A stretch of 64,000 bases of DNA, taken from the NCBI GenBank assembly GCA_033977485.1, contig CM066994.1, positions 30,367,637 through 30,431,636 on the forward strand, in the 5' to 3' direction. The DNA comes from Hydrangea macrophylla (taxonomy: Eukaryota > Streptophyta > Magnoliopsida > Cornales > Hydrangeaceae). The position numbers and the translations under genes were made by a program. The notes beneath the pieces are model-generated. The model did not search any database. It saw nothing but the letters and a program-made list of their open reading frames with translations, and had not been told where the DNA came from. Positions 45,925 to 57,770 of the stretch are shown one piece after another. Each line of letters opens with the position of its first letter. The first letter of the stretch is position 1.

Positions 45925-46545
45925 TCTTTTCTTCGAATATCAAATTATTTTACCATCACCTTTAATTAATCTGGTATTAAAGGTTGGTTCCTCAGCCTAG
46001 TAACCTAGTAACTTTACTATATGAATATTAGATATATAGAAAAACTAGAATATGAAAATTTAAATAATTCAAGTGAAAAATGAGTCTTAGTAATCCATAA
46101 AAAGTAATATCCCTAAATAAAAAGTCTCATTTTTTTAGGTAACTTTCTTTTTATGGATTACTAATTCAAAAGAATTTTCTGGAGGATCTTCTTTACATGG
46201 GCAAGGGTAAGAATCCAAAGGTTTCTGGTCTTCTTCCCTAATTACTAATTGTTTTTCTGCTTTTGTGCAAGATATTGTAGATGTCTAACCTTGTTAACAA
46301 TTTCTAATTGATGATTTTCAAATTTTTAATACGTTCTTTTAATATTTTTAGTAATTGATTTTTTGTTCTATGTATTCTAATTTACAATGATGTTGAATTA
46401 TTTAAATTATCGGATTCTACTTCTTTTGTATATCTAATATTCATATAATAAGTTTACTAGGTTACAGGTTGAGGAACCACACTTTGATTCCAGATTGATA
46501 GAAGGCGGTTGTAAAAATAATTTGATATTCATAGAAAATCTTCTA
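45925..46545. mobile_element. Non-autonomous inverted-repeat element, copy 2
   Basis: This is the counterpart of 10830-11490, with the same facing GGTTCCTCA / CTAGTAACC arms. Confidence 0.5.
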
Positions 46546-47523
46546 TCTCTTTTCCATTATTAGTTACATTTACTTAGGTTGTGGCTCATAAACTCTTGGA
46601 TTTAATGTTGTAGCATTTCTAGGGTTAATTTGTGTACGATTCAAAACTAGGGGCTTCATCTTATTTGCATTGCATCTTTGATTGTCAAAACTTAAACTTT
46701 GAATCCTACCTTATATATGTATTTCATATAGAATATTATGTAACCTTGTGTTTTGCACTCCATGTGTTTGATAAATGTTGTGTGTAGGATTTAAAACTTG
46801 GAGTCTTCATCTTTGATGTTGTCACGCCCCGACGTAGCATAAATATGGAAAGCGTTTAATTTCCTTTATGGACCCGTAGGTCGCGACAGTTTGAAGGATC
46901 GATTCCGTCCCAAACGTCGAACAACATAAAACTATTAATCAGAGTAGGGCAATCAAGGCTTATAAAATTTTTTCTAACTTATTACATCCTATGGTACGGG
47001 GTTAACTAAGGCACAGACCGCCTTAAAATAAAACAATAACTTAAAGTCTATTACAGTCATCCTTATTACAAAACCAAATCATATCTTAAAGCACATAAAC
47101 ATAAAGCATATAAAAGTAAATTCTCTTCTCAGCAGTTGATCTCAATTAGCATAGTCATACGGTTCATCCTGATTATTACCTGCAAAGCCTGGACACGAAT
47201 GTCCAGGACGCATCAACGCCGTCAGCTTCAAGAAGCTGGTGAGTATTAAAAACATAGCTTTGAATGTAAAAACATGCCCATTTACCTTTTTCCCATTTCC
47301 ATTTAAATACCACAAGTTTATATTTATGATAAAGAGCTTGTTAGAAAAACAACCACAACAATAATTAAAAGATAAATTCACACATATGTGACCGTGTATG
47401 AGAACAATGCACCATCTCATCTAACCGACTCTTTTCTCTCGACAAAACCCAACAACCCTCTATCCTACTCCTGGTATCTTTGAAATACTAAGATAGCCAC
47501 ACTTTAGCAACGGGGCGCCAGGG

Positions 47524-47725
47524 AGTGTCCAGTTTGCCTCACACTTTGGTCCGGGGTACCAGGGAGTGTCCAATGCCTCACACTTTGAATACCCTAACCG
47601 CCATGCAAATACCGGGGCAACCCCCACACAGGTATCCAGACTCGAGTCATTCAGGGAGTGTCTATAGGCCACACTTTAGCACTTCCATGGGTGCCAGTGA
47701 GTGTCCAAGTTCGGCTTCACACACT
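47524..47725 (-). repeat. Array of four small hairpins in Gypsy2 LTR
   Basis: Units at 47524-47545, 47565-47584, 47657-47675 and 47700-47725 each have AGTGT and ACACT arms around a 9-16-base loop. They lie in a repeated GGGAGTGTCC...CACACTTT context. A fifth AGTGT (47750-47754) lacks its partner. The distance from the LTR 3' end (about 700-900 bp) matches that of the unrelated hairpin array in Gypsy1. The right-LTR array is at 55195-55396. Confidence 0.65.
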
Positions 47726-47804
47726 TTAACGCTTCCATGGGCGTCAGGGAGTGTCCATTTTTGCCACCTTCGCATTTCAAAGACACCCTCATCCTCTTTT
47801 TCAA

Positions 47805-47885
47805 CTCCAACCACAATCACATCCACAACCACAACCATAACCACAGCCACAATTACAACCACAACCACAACCACAACCACAACTC
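47805..47885. repeat. CCACAA-type low-complexity tract
   Basis: Degenerate CCACAA and CCATAA hexamers form a simple-sequence tract within the Gypsy2 LTR, repeated at 55476-55556. It generates histidine/asparagine-rich shadow ORFs. Confidence 0.85.
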
Positions 47886-48111
47886 AAACTCATACTCTTT
47901 CCACACAATCATTACTCTTTTCCACACTATCATTACTCTTTTACACACTACCAACACTCACCATGCATGTACAACTGACTCCACATGAATGTCATCAAAC
48001 TTTAAACATAAAGGAATTCACAGAATTAAAGAAACAATACGCGTACGGGGATTGAAAATTCGTAATTCATTGCCTTAATCATTTTAAACATAACTAATAG
48101 CATTCTAAAAA

Positions 48112-48495
48112 CTGCTACTGAAATCCTCGTTTTCTGTCCAAACGGTGCAGAATCTGAGAAAATTGCATTAGACAAAAAGTGTGCAGAATCGAGTTTTGCT
48201 TGGGACAACGCGGGCAGAACCTTAAATTTCATTCGTTTTCCTAACAAAAATCTGAAAACAAAATTCTGCTACTGTTAAAATTAAAAGAGAAAATATTAGA
48301 TTGAATTTCTAATATACTTTTTCTGCTACTGTAATCCTTATTTTCTGCCCAAACGGTGCAAAATCTGAGAAAATTGCATTAGACGAAAAGTGTGCAGAAT
48401 CGAGTTTTACTTGGGACAACGCGGGCAGAACCTTAAATTTCATTCGTTTTCCTAACAAAAATCTAAAAACAAAATTCTGCTACTGTTAAAATTAA
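48112..48495 (+). repeat. Two tandem 172-bp modules in Gypsy2 LTR
   Basis: Copies at 48112-48283 and 48323-48495 lie 211 bp apart. Each starts ctgctactg and ends with ctgctactgttaaaatta. Both match the reverse complement of the copia leader segment 6179-6350. The right LTR carries them at 55783-55954 and 55994-56166. Confidence 0.85.
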
Positions 48496-48748
48496 CTACC
48501 TAAATCAGTAAATAAGGAATGAGTTACATTTGGAGTGAGTTAGTAATACTCACCGTGATATAGATTTGAAGAAATTGTTGAGAAAGAAATATAATTACGA
48601 AATTCCCAAAATCCAAGCTTTGGCTATGGAGGATTGAGCTCTTCTCTCTCTCTACGAAATTGAAGAACTTCTCTGCACTCTCTAAACTCTCTGTGTATAC
48701 TGAATTATGCTGTGATGAATGTGCAGAAAGTGTAGTGTGGTTGGGTGT

Positions 48749-48757
48749 ATAAATAAC
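48749..48757 (-). promoter_or_regulatory. Putative TATA box in Gypsy2 LTR
   Basis: TTATTTATA on the sense strand, followed by ACACCC and then a plausible leader. The same site is at 56420-56428 in the 5' LTR. Confidence 0.35.
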
Positions 48758-49392
48758 CAAATTCCTACCAAGAAAACATTGGCCTAACTTCCCACTCAAT
48801 CTCCATTAACCCCCATATAATACCATGAATGTGCAGCAATGAGGTGTATGCACTGCCCTTTATTCTCCACTACTGAAAGTAAGAGGTAGGTGGAGATGAG
48901 GTGGGTCAATGTGTGTTTGGGTATCAAGCTTATGGCATTAGGACAACACACATACTACAAGCATTTGCCAAACAAGGCCTAAGGGAAAACTTTAGCAATA
49001 ATAATTGGGTATAAAGAAATTTGTCCAATCAGTTACTCCCAAAATTCTGTGGAAGTTTAACACTGCGCGGACAGTTTTAAACCTAAACTAGTATTTTCGT
49101 GACACGGTGTTTATCACAAAAATACAGAAAATTCATTTTAATGTTAGAAATAGTTTTCTGATTTTATAAAAATACAGTTTGAGTTTTAAAAGAAATAATT
49201 CCACCGTTTTCAAAATACAGATTTGAAATTTAACACAGGTATTGCCAGTTTTTATGAAAATTGCATTTTGACCCCAAAAGTAATTTCAATAATGAGATTA
49301 GTCAAGAAATAAATTTTTCACATAAGGATAAAAGCAGACAAAATATATATAATTTTAAATATGACAATGCAAGAAAAATGCAGGTTATTACA

Positions 49393-49405
49393 CCCTTCCT
49401 CCGTT
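49393..49405 (-). other. Gypsy2 polypurine tract
   Basis: AACGGAGGAAGGG on the minus strand directly precedes the 3' LTR (TGTAATAACC). Its purine richness and position fit the plus-strand primer. Confidence 0.85.
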
Positions 49406-49437
49406 AAACAGGATTTCGTCCCCGAAATCAAGACTAA

Positions 49438-52400
49438 CTAGTCATGAAACAACTCCGGGTACTTCTTCCTCATATCAGCTTCTACTTCCCACGAGGCTTC
49501 ATTCTCGTCATGGTGATTCCACTGAACCTTCACCAACGGGATATCCTTATTCCTTAACTTCTTGATACTCTGATCCAGAATCTTCACAGGTCTCTCCTTG
49601 TAAGAAACGTTATGACTCGCCTCAATGTCGTCATAACTAACCATGTGCGAGGGATCTCGTATGTATTTCCTCAACATACTCACGTGAAACACGTTGTGAA
49701 CCCCAGACATCTTTGGTGGCAGTGCTAGTTGATAGGCCACTTTCCCGACACGTTCCAAAATCTCGTATGGTCCGATGAATCTTGGAGCTAGTTTCCCTCT
49801 TTTGAGACCAAAACGTACAACTCCTCGTGTTGGTGAAACCTTAAGAAGTACGTGATCTCCAACACTAAACTCCAGATCTTTTCGGCGTCGATCAGCATAA
49901 CTCTTATACCGGCTCTGAGCGGTTCTCATCCTTTCCTTGACCAAGGAAATCTTCTCGTTGGTTTCTCTAACCAAATCTGGTCCCAACAATTCTGTGTCCC
50001 CAACCTCTGCCCAACACAATGGAGAACGACATGGTCGTCCGTACAGTGCTTCGAACGGAGCCATACCGATACTCGTATGATAACTATTGTTATAGGCAAA
50101 TTCAACCAACGGCAAGTGTGTCTCCCAAGATTCTTCAAAATCGATCACACAAGCCCTAAGCATATCCTCCATGATCTGATTAACACGCTCAGTTTGCCCA
50201 TCTGTCTGAGGGTGAAAAGCAGTACTCATCTTGAGTGAAGTTCCCATAGCTTCTTGCAGACTTTCCCAAAATCCAGAAGTAAAACGTGCGTCACGGTCTG
50301 ACACAATCGATACAGGTGCACCGTGAAGTCGCACAACTTGTTGTATGTACATCCGGCTCATCTTTTCCACCGGGTATGTCATACTGTAAGCAATAAAATG
50401 AGCTGACTTCGTCAATCGATCCACAATTACCCAAATAGCGTCATGATTCTGTTGCGACCGGGGCAATCCTACTACAAAATCCATCGTAATGTGCTCCCAC
50501 TTCCAACCAGGAATAGGTAGCGGTTGCAACAATCCTGACGGTCTCTGATGTTCGGCCTTGACTTGCTGACACGTCAAACACTTGGATACAAACTCGGCCA
50601 CATCCTTCTTCATGCCTTCCCACCAGAAATTTCTCTTCAAATCTTTATACATCTTAGTTCCTCCCGGGTGAACTGTATACCTTGATTTATGTGCTTCTTC
50701 CAGAATATCTTTTCTCAAATTCCCACAATCTGGTACACATAATCTGTCTCTGCATCGATACCCTCCATCACTCCCCACCTTCCATTCGGTCGGGTCTTTT
50801 TCTGACATTTTTACAAACCATGTCTGAAACTTCTCATCTTCTTTCTGAGCTTCAATAACGCGGTTGATAAGAACAGGCTGTAGGATAAGACATCCAAAAA
50901 GTTGTCCTTCTTCTCTTTCAGCACTCTGTACATCGAACTCCACCAACGTCTCCAAAGCTCGCCACTCTCTAACCATTAAGGAGGCGATCGTCTCCCGAGT
51001 TTGCCGACTCAAAGCATCAGCGACCACATTAGCTTTACCAGGGTGGTATTCCAACGTGAAGTCGTAATCTTTGATCAACTCCATCCATCTGCGCTGCCTC
51101 ATGTTCAACTCTTTCTGTGTGAACAAATACTTCAGACTCTTGTGATCGGAGAACAAATCAAACTTCTCACCGTAGAGATAATGTCTCCAAATCTTGAGTG
51201 CAAAAACCACTGCTGCCAACTCCAAATCATGAATAGGATAGTTCAACTCATTCGGCTTCAGCTGCCTGGATCCATAGGCTATAACTCTGTCATCTTGCAT
51301 AAGTACACACCCTAGTCCTTGATATGATGCGTCACTAAAGATAGTGAACTTCTCACCAGGCTTGGGTATTGCTAGTACTGGTGCGGTAGTGAGTCTCTCT
51401 TTCAACTCTAGAAAGGCTCGCTCATGCTTCTCTGTCCATTCGAATTTCAAATTCTTCTTTGTCAACCCAGTCAATGGTGCAGCTATCTTGGAGAATCCCT
51501 CAACAAATCTCCTGTAATAGCCTGCGAGTCCAAGAAAACTCCGAACTTCTGTAGGGTTGCTTGGCCTAACCCAGTTGGATACAGCATCGGTCTTGGACGA
51601 ATCCACAGAAATTCCTTGAGATGACACCTTGTGTCCCAAAAATTTCACTTCTTGCAACCAGAACTCACACTTACTGAACTTGGCATACAAGTGGTGGTCC
51701 TTAAGCGTCTGCATCGTAATCCGAAGATGTTGCTCGTGTTCTTCTCTTGACTTAGAATAGATCAAAATATCATCAATAAAGACGATGACAAACTGATCTA
51801 AATAAGGCTTGAATACTCTGTTCATCAGATCCATAAACACTACCGGGGCGTTCGTTAATCCAAACGGCATCACCAGAAATTCATAATGACCATATCGGGT
51901 TCTGAAAGCAGTCTTAGGTATGTCTTCCTTCCGTACCCTCAACTGATGATACCCCGACCTTAGGTCTATCTTGGAAAATATCGTAGCTCCTTGTAGTTGA
52001 TCAAATAAATCGTCGATCCGAGGCAAAGGATACTTGTTCTTGATTGTCACTCGATTCAATTCTCTGTAGTCGATACACAGCCTGAGCGTCCCGTCCTTCT
52101 TCTTCACAAATAACACCGGTGCTCCCCAAGGCGATGTACTTGGACGTACAAAACCTAGGTTCTCGAGCTCTTGTACTTGTCCCTTTAATTCTAGCAGTTC
52201 TGTGGGGGCCATTCTGTAGGGAACCTTGGTAATTGGTACGGTACCCGGTATAAGCTCAATACAGAACTCTATACTTCTCTCGGGCGGTAATCCAGAAATG
52301 TCTTGAAATACTTCTTCGAAGTCCTTGACTACAGGTATAGATGAAGCTGTCACCTCTGTACTGACGACTTCGATGTTGGCTAAACATCTTGTGAGGAACA

Positions 52401-53874
52401 TATCTCCCGAAGGGTTACATTGAAAATCAAAGGGTTGATTCTCATTGTCGGAGAATGTAATTCTCTTCCTCGCACAATCCAACTTCACTTGATTCTGAGA
52501 CAGCCAATCCATTCCTAGGATTATGTCGAACTCCTTCATCGATAGAACAATCAACCTCGCAGGGATTTCTCGGTCTCCTAATCTTAAAGGACAATCCTTG
52601 CACACATGTCCTAAACTGACCGCAGCTCCTATTGGTGATGTAGCCTTCAAAGCTTTCTCTAAGCGATGAGGTAAGATACCCAATCTCCGAATTGTATTAA
52701 CAGATATGAATGATAGAGCAGCACCCGTATCAAATAATACTCTAACATGGGAGTTAAATAGAGTCAATGTACCTTCCACTGCTTGCTGATCAGGTTGAGC
52801 TTCTCCATGATCTCCTTCTTCATATACAGCTCCATCATATCCAGCGGTATCAGGAATAACAGCATTCAAGCGGGTCTGACCCTGTTGTCCATAAGTCGCT
52901 TGCTTAGGAGCAGTGCAGAACCTGCTGATGTGACCTGGTTCACCACAGTTGAAGCAGACTATTCCTGGCTGAGCAGCACGCCTTGGTGCCTTGCAGTCCC
53001 GAGCCACATGTCCAGGGTTGCCACAGTTGAAGCACTTTACGCCACTACTTCCTTCTCCTACTCGGGGTTGAGTCGGATAGGTAATAGCTTGTGCCTTCTT
53101 GCTTCCATCAAAGTTCCTCTTCTGCCCTTGGGTACGATTCATTGGTGGTCTATTCCCAAAATTACCCCTCTGAGGCGGTCGGAATTCAAATTGTTTACGG
53201 TATACTCTAGCATCTTCTTCCAAATCGGTAGCCAGGCCGACTAGTCCTTCAAACGATTTGTCTAGGTGGCCGAGAGTCAGGCGACGAATCTGCGGTGCCA
53301 ACCCTTGGTTATACTTCCGGATCTTCTTCTCCTCAGTATCAACCATGTGCGGGGCAAACCGTGACAGCCTCTCAAACTGTGTGGTATACTCTTGCACCGT
53401 CTTGGTTCCTTGCGTCAGATCCATGAATTCCTTCTCTCTTCTGTGCCTCTCCGTAGCCGGGAAGTACTTCTCCAGAAATCTTCCTTTGAACGCTGTCCAC
53501 GTCATCCCCATCGCAGCTGTGTTTCCGATAGTGGCTATGACCGAGTCCCACCAATCTGCAGCGGCGTCGGTCAGTTGAAAAGTAGCCAATCTCCTCTTGT
53601 CCATCTCGTTGCATTGGACAGCTTCGAACATGCGATCCATCTGTCTTAACCATTGCTCCGCCTTCCAGGGATCCGTGGTACCCGCAAATTGCTCGGGTCT
53701 GAGCGCACGGAATCTTTCCAGCAGCTTATCTCCCGTCTGGCGGTCTCGTTGGTTTTCATTCGCATTACTAACCCTCTCGAGACGTCTAATAAAAGCTTCA
53801 AATATTCCCGTGGGGTCGGCAGCCTCGGGCGCTCCTTCAATCAGATTTCTGTTCCTCCTTGGTCTTCCAGCCAT
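49438..53874 (-). CDS. Gypsy2 gag-pol polyprotein, intact
   Basis: One frame of 1478 codons runs from [10 protein letters not shown]; an upstream ATG at 53911-53913 would add 13 residues with no family support. Positions are counted from that upstream ATG. Gag capsid is 64-250 ([14 protein letters not shown], then [14 protein letters not shown]) and two CCHC knuckles are at 294-307 and 320-333. Protease DTGA is at 395-398. Reverse transcriptase includes LCIDYRELN (612-620) and FIDD (712-715). RNase H is from SDASYQG (about 860) to DALSR (966-970). The integrase zinc finger is HPGG (1082) to CLTC (1112-1115), and its catalytic residues are in MDFVVG (1145), SDRD (about 1206) and TERVNQ (E1242). 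A chromodomain-like tail (1457-1490) ends YPELF. No catalytic residue is missing. Gag and pol share one frame, as is common in this lineage. Confidence 0.97.
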   Translation of the reverse strand: MAGRPRRNRNLIEGAPEAADPTGIFEAFIRRLERVSNANENQRDRQTGDKLLERFRALRPEQFAGTTDPWKAEQWLRQMDRMFEAVQCNEMDKRRLATFQLTDAAADWWDSVIATIGNTAAMGMTWTAFKGRFLEKYFPATERHRREKEFMDLTQGTKTVQEYTTQFERLSRFAPHMVDTEEKKIRKYNQGLAPQIRRLTLGHLDKSFEGLVGLATDLEEDARVYRKQFEFRPPQRGNFGNRPPMNRTQGQKRNFDGSKKAQAITYPTQPRVGEGSSGVKCFNCGNPGHVARDCKAPRRAAQPGIVCFNCGEPGHISRFCTAPKQATYGQQGQTRLNAVIPDTAGYDGAVYEEGDHGEAQPDQQAVEGTLTLFNSHVRVLFDTGAALSFISVNTIRRLGILPHRLEKALKATSPIGAAVSLGHVCKDCPLRLGDREIPARLIVLSMKEFDIILGMDWLSQNQVKLDCARKRITFSDNENQPFDFQCNPSGDMFLTRCLANIEVVSTEVTASSIPVVKDFEEVFQDISGLPPERSIEFCIELIPGTVPITKVPYRMAPTELLELKGQVQELENLGFVRPSTSPWGAPVLFVKKKDGTLRLCIDYRELNRVTIKNKYPLPRIDDLFDQLQGATIFSKIDLRSGYHQLRVRKEDIPKTAFRTRYGHYEFLVMPFGLTNAPVVFMDLMNRVFKPYLDQFVIVFIDDILIYSKSREEHEQHLRITMQTLKDHHLYAKFSKCEFWLQEVKFLGHKVSSQGISVDSSKTDAVSNWVRPSNPTEVRSFLGLAGYYRRFVEGFSKIAAPLTGLTKKNLKFEWTEKHERAFLELKERLTTAPVLAIPKPGEKFTIFSDASYQGLGCVLMQDDRVIAYGSRQLKPNELNYPIHDLELAAVVFALKIWRHYLYGEKFDLFSDHKSLKYLFTQKELNMRQRRWMELIKDYDFTLEYHPGKANVVADALSRQTRETIASLMVREWRALETLVEFDVQSAEREEGQLFGCLILQPVLINRVIEAQKEDEKFQTWFVKMSEKDPTEWKVGSDGGYRCRDRLCVPDCGNLRKDILEEAHKSRYTVHPGGTKMYKDLKRNFWWEGMKKDVAEFVSKCLTCQQVKAEHQRPSGLLQPLPIPGWKWEHITMDFVVGLPRSQQNHDAIWVIVDRLTKSAHFIAYSMTYPVEKMSRMYIQQVVRLHGAPVSIVSDRDARFTSGFWESLQEAMGTSLKMSTAFHPQTDGQTERVNQIMEDMLRACVIDFEESWETHLPLVEFAYNNSYHTSIGMAPFEALYGRPCRSPLCWAEVGDTELLGPDLVRETNEKISLVKERMRTAQSRYKSYADRRRKDLEFSVGDHVLLKVSPTRGVVRFGLKRGKLAPRFIGPYEILERVGKVAYQLALPPKMSGVHNVFHVSMLRKYIRDPSHMVSYDDIEASHNVSYKERPVKILDQSIKKLRNKDIPLVKVQWNHHDENEASWEVEADMRKKYPELFHD

Positions 53875-54470
53875 TCTATGCATGATAGGGGTAGTAGAAT
53901 GAGAAACATGCATGCAACAGTACTATGACGAAAATTTTCAAAGTAGTATATATCACTATAACACATACTCGTATTATCACATAAGCATACAATAAAATAT
54001 ATATTGAGTACATATAACACGTATTCGAACTAGGGCTGTCTAATAGCAAAGAGGTTGTATTCTTATCCTCTAGACTCTGGTTGTGGGCCATACTGACTTT
54101 TCCAAGATTTGACTTAGGAAGTTCGTCAGTGCCTAAGCTATTAATGAGGGCTATGGTATGCTTTAACTCCTTAGAAACTCGGCTACTATATGTCTGTAGG
54201 GGCATCATAAGTTATGGTTATCTCGGCTAATCCTAAATGGATATGTCTGAAGGTATATGAAAATTGTTATCATTCTTGTCGATGTGACAAGACAAACGGG
54301 TAATCATTTCTATGATAAAACCAACTTAGAATTTTAGTTTCTGAACTAAGGGTAATCCGTACTAAACTAACACTAGAACTTGGTTGTATAGCTTAGTAAA
54401 ACTTAAGGGTAACCTATGTCACTAATCTATGGCGTGAAAAACTGAGCCTGGTCAATCTAGAAAACCTATG
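53875..54470 (-). other. Gypsy2 leader between primer site and gag
   Basis: About 600 bp. A 110-codon ORF (53876-54208) is present, but its second half is a run of hydrophobic and aromatic residues from AT-rich sequence, and it shows no similarity to the extra ORFs of Gypsy1. I do not regard it as a gene. Confidence 0.5.
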
Positions 54471-54482
54471 GCTCTGATACCA
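54471..54482 (-). other. Gypsy2 primer-binding site (tRNA-iMet)
   Basis: TGGTATCAGAGC on the minus strand lies eight bases inside the 5' LTR. The same primer is used by Gypsy1. Confidence 0.92.
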
Positions 54483-54490
54483 CCAAATCC

Positions 54491-57063
54491 TGTCACGCCC
54501 CGACGTAGCATAAATATGGAAAGCGTTTAATTTCCTTTATGGACCCGTAGGTCGCGACAGTTTGAAGGATCGATTCCGTCCCAAACGTCGAACAACATAA
54601 AACTATTAATCAGAGTAGGGCAATCAAGGCTTATAAAATTTTTTCTAACTTATTACATCCTATGGTACGGGGTTAACTAAGGCACAGACCGCCTTAAAAT
54701 AAAACAATAACTTAAAGTCTATTACAGTCATCCTTATTACAAAACCAAATCATATCTTAAAGCACATAAACATAAAGCATATAAAAGTAAATTCTCTTCT
54801 CAGCAGTTGATCTCAATTAGCATAGTCATACGGTTCATCCTGATTATTACCTGCAAAGCCTGGACACGAATGTCCAGGACGCATCAACGCCGTCAGCTTC
54901 AAGAAGCTGGTGAGTATTAAAAACATAGCTTTGAATGTAAAAACATGCCCATTTACCTTTTTCCCATTTCCATTTAAATACCACAAGTTTATATTTATGA
55001 TAAAGAGCTTGTTAGAAAAACAACCACAACAATAATTAAAAGATAAATTCACACATATGTGACCGTGTATGAGAACAATGCACCATCTCATCTAACCGAC
55101 TCTTTTCTCTCGACAAAACCCAACAACCCTCTATCCTACTCCTGGTATCTTTGAAATACTAAGATAGCCACACTTTAGCAACGGGGCGCCAGGGAGTGTC
55201 CAGTTTGCCTCACACTTTGGTCCGGGGTACCAGGGAGTGTCCAATGCCTCACACTTTGAATACCCTAACCGCCATGCAAATACCGGGGCAACCCCCACAC
55301 AGGTATCCAGACTCGAGTCATTCAGGGAGTGTCTATAGGCCACACTTTAGCACTTCCATGGGTGCCAGTGAGTGTCCAAGTTCGGCTTCACACACTTTAA
55401 CGCTTCCATGGGCGTCAGGGAGTGTCCATTTTTGCCACCTTCGCATTTCAAAGACACCCTCATCCTCTTTTTCAACTCCAACCACAATCACATCCACAAC
55501 CACAACCATAACCACAGCCACAATTACAACCACAACCACAACCACAACCACAACTCAAACTCATACTCTTTCCACACAATCATTACTCTTTTCCACACTA
55601 TCATTACTCTTTTACACACTACCAACACTCACCATGCATGTGCAACTGACTCCACATGAATGTCATCAAACTTTAAACATAAAGGAATTCACAGAATTAA
55701 AGAAACAATACGCGTACGGGGATTGAAAATTCGTAATTCATTGCCTTAATCATTTTAAACATAACTAATAGCATTCTAAAAACTGCTACTGAAATCCTCG
55801 TTTTCTGTCCAAACGGTGCAGAATCTGAGAAAATTGCATTAGACAAAAAGTGTGCAGAATCGAGTTTTGCTTGGGACAACGCGGGCAGAACCTTAAATTT
55901 CATTCGTTTTCCTAACAAAAATCTGAAAACAAAATTCTGCTACTGTTAAAATTAAAAGAGAAAATATTAGATTGAATTTCTAATATACTTTTTCTGCTAC
56001 TGTAATCCTTATTTTCTGCCCAAACGGTGCAAAATCTGAGAAAATTGCATTAGACGAAAAGTGTGCAGAATCGAGTTTTACTTGGGACAACGCGGGCAGA
56101 ACCTTAAATTTCATTCGTTTTCCTAACAAAAATCTAAAAACAAAATTCTGCTACTGTTAAAATTAACTACCTAAATCAGTAAATAAGGAATGAGTTACAT
56201 TTGGAGTGAGTTAGTAATACTCACCGTGATATAGATTTGAAGAAATTGTTGAGAAAGAAATATAATTACGAAATTCCCAAAATCCAAGCTTTGGCTATGG
56301 AGGATTGAGCTCTTCTCTCTCTCTACGAAATTGAAGAACTTCTCTGCACTCTCTAAACTCTCTGTGTATACTGAATTATGCTGTGATGAATGTGCAGAAA
56401 GTGTAGTGTGGTTGGGTGTATAAATAACCAAATTCCTACCAAGAAAACATTGGCCTAACTTCCCACTCAATCTCCATTAACCCCCATATAATACCATGAA
56501 TGTGCAGCAATGAGGTGTATGCACTGCCCTTTATTCTCCACTACTGAAAGTAAGAGGTAGGTGGAGATGAGGTGGGTCAATGTGTGTTTGGGTATCAAGC
56601 TTATGGCATTAGGACAACACACATACTACAAGCATTTGCCAAACAAGGCCTAAGGGAAAACTTTAGCAATAATAATTGGGTATAAAGAAATTTGTCCAAT
56701 CAGTTACTCCCAAAATTCTGTGGAAGTTTAACACTGCGCGGACAGTTTTAAACCTAAACTAGTATTTTCGTGACACGGTGTTTATCACAAAAATACAGAA
56801 AATTCATTTTAATGTTAGAAATAGTTTTCTGATTTTATAAAAATACAGTTTGAGTTTTAAAAGAAATAATTCCACCGTTTTCAAAATACAGATTTGAAAT
56901 TTAACACAGGTATTGCCAGTTTTTATGAAAATTGCATTTTGACCCCAAAAGTAATTTCAATAATGAGATTAGTCAAGAAATAAATTTTTCACATAAGGAT
57001 AAAAGCAGACAAAATATATATAATTTTAAATATGACAATGCAAGAAAAATGCAGGTTATTACA
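54491..57063 (-). repeat. Gypsy2 5' LTR (right), 2573 bp
   Basis: It matches 46820-49392 at an offset of 7671 bp, with one substitution noticed. It ends at the right target duplication gatgt (57064-57068). Confidence 0.97.
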
Positions 57064-57599
57064 GATGTCGAGTATCTTTGATTGTTTAAATTCTTGGGTT
57101 TTAAATACTACCTTTTGAAGGCTTCATAGGTGATTTGTCCACCAAGTAGATTAGTTAGTGTAGGGTGGAAAAATTATTCGGATTAGAAGGCATGGATGTT
57201 TCATCTTGTATGTCATGCATCCTTGATAGCCAAGCGTTAGCTTCAAATCCGTTTCTATGGAAATCTCAAAGCTCCTTTCATCTAACACATAGATGCACTC
57301 CTTGTGTTTGATAATATGCCATAATGAGATGTTACCATAGAGTGTGCTTGAAACATTAGTCCATTTCATATTGTTGTTACCCAGGATGGGGGAAATGATC
57401 CCAACCTATTGCTTTTTAGATTAGTTTTCCCTTTTGTCCTCTAAAAAACCCATAAGACGCAAAGTCATTTTATTCTTTTTTATTATCTTTTCTTATTTCT
57501 TTCTTTTAAGTTTTACAATTAGTTTCTAAACTTCCCAAATGTTGTTCTTATATCAATCTCGGTGGACTCGACACCCTACTTCCAACATACTATGTTTTT

Positions 57600-57729
57600 A
57601 ATAGGATTAATAAAAATACTTGATTTTGACACAATGTGGTCAAGTCTGCTGGGATTTCGGAAGCTCATGGCTAGGTGGCTAAAGCCGAAGGCATCTCCCT
57701 AGCCTGCGCCTCATGGGTAGGGTTGGTCC

Positions 57730-57770
<41 letters not shown>

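Larger units (their letters stand above)
46820..49392 (-). repeat. Gypsy2 3' LTR (left), 2573 bp
   Basis: It is identical in length and nearly identical in sequence to 54491-57063. Contents include a hairpin array (47524-47725), a CCACAA-rich low-complexity tract (about 47805-47885), two 172-bp modules shared with the copia leader (48112-48283 and 48323-48495), and a TATA-like box (48749-48757, minus). ORFs in it are conserved only because the LTRs are near-identical. Confidence 0.97.
46820..57063 (-). mobile_element. Gypsy2: young, apparently intact Tekay/Del-like gypsy retrotransposon
   Basis: The 10,244-bp element has LTRs starting TGTCACGCCC and ending GGTTATTACA. A perfect target duplication, gatgt, flanks it (46815-46819 and 57064-57068). 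LTRs are both 2573 bp, and by eye I found one difference (a/g at about 47971 and 55642). A tRNA-iMet primer site, a good polypurine tract and one uninterrupted gag-pol frame are present. All features expected for autonomous retrotransposition are visible, so the insertion is very recent. It shares lineage features with Gypsy1 but is a different family: LTR length and content differ and it lacks the extra ORFs. Confidence 0.97.

Noticed and set aside
47701..47988. ORF with repeated histidine-asparagine pairs, present in both Gypsy2 LTRs
   Set aside because: It is the translation of a CCACAA simple-sequence tract, antisense to the element. Its identity at 55372-55659 only reflects the near-identical LTRs.
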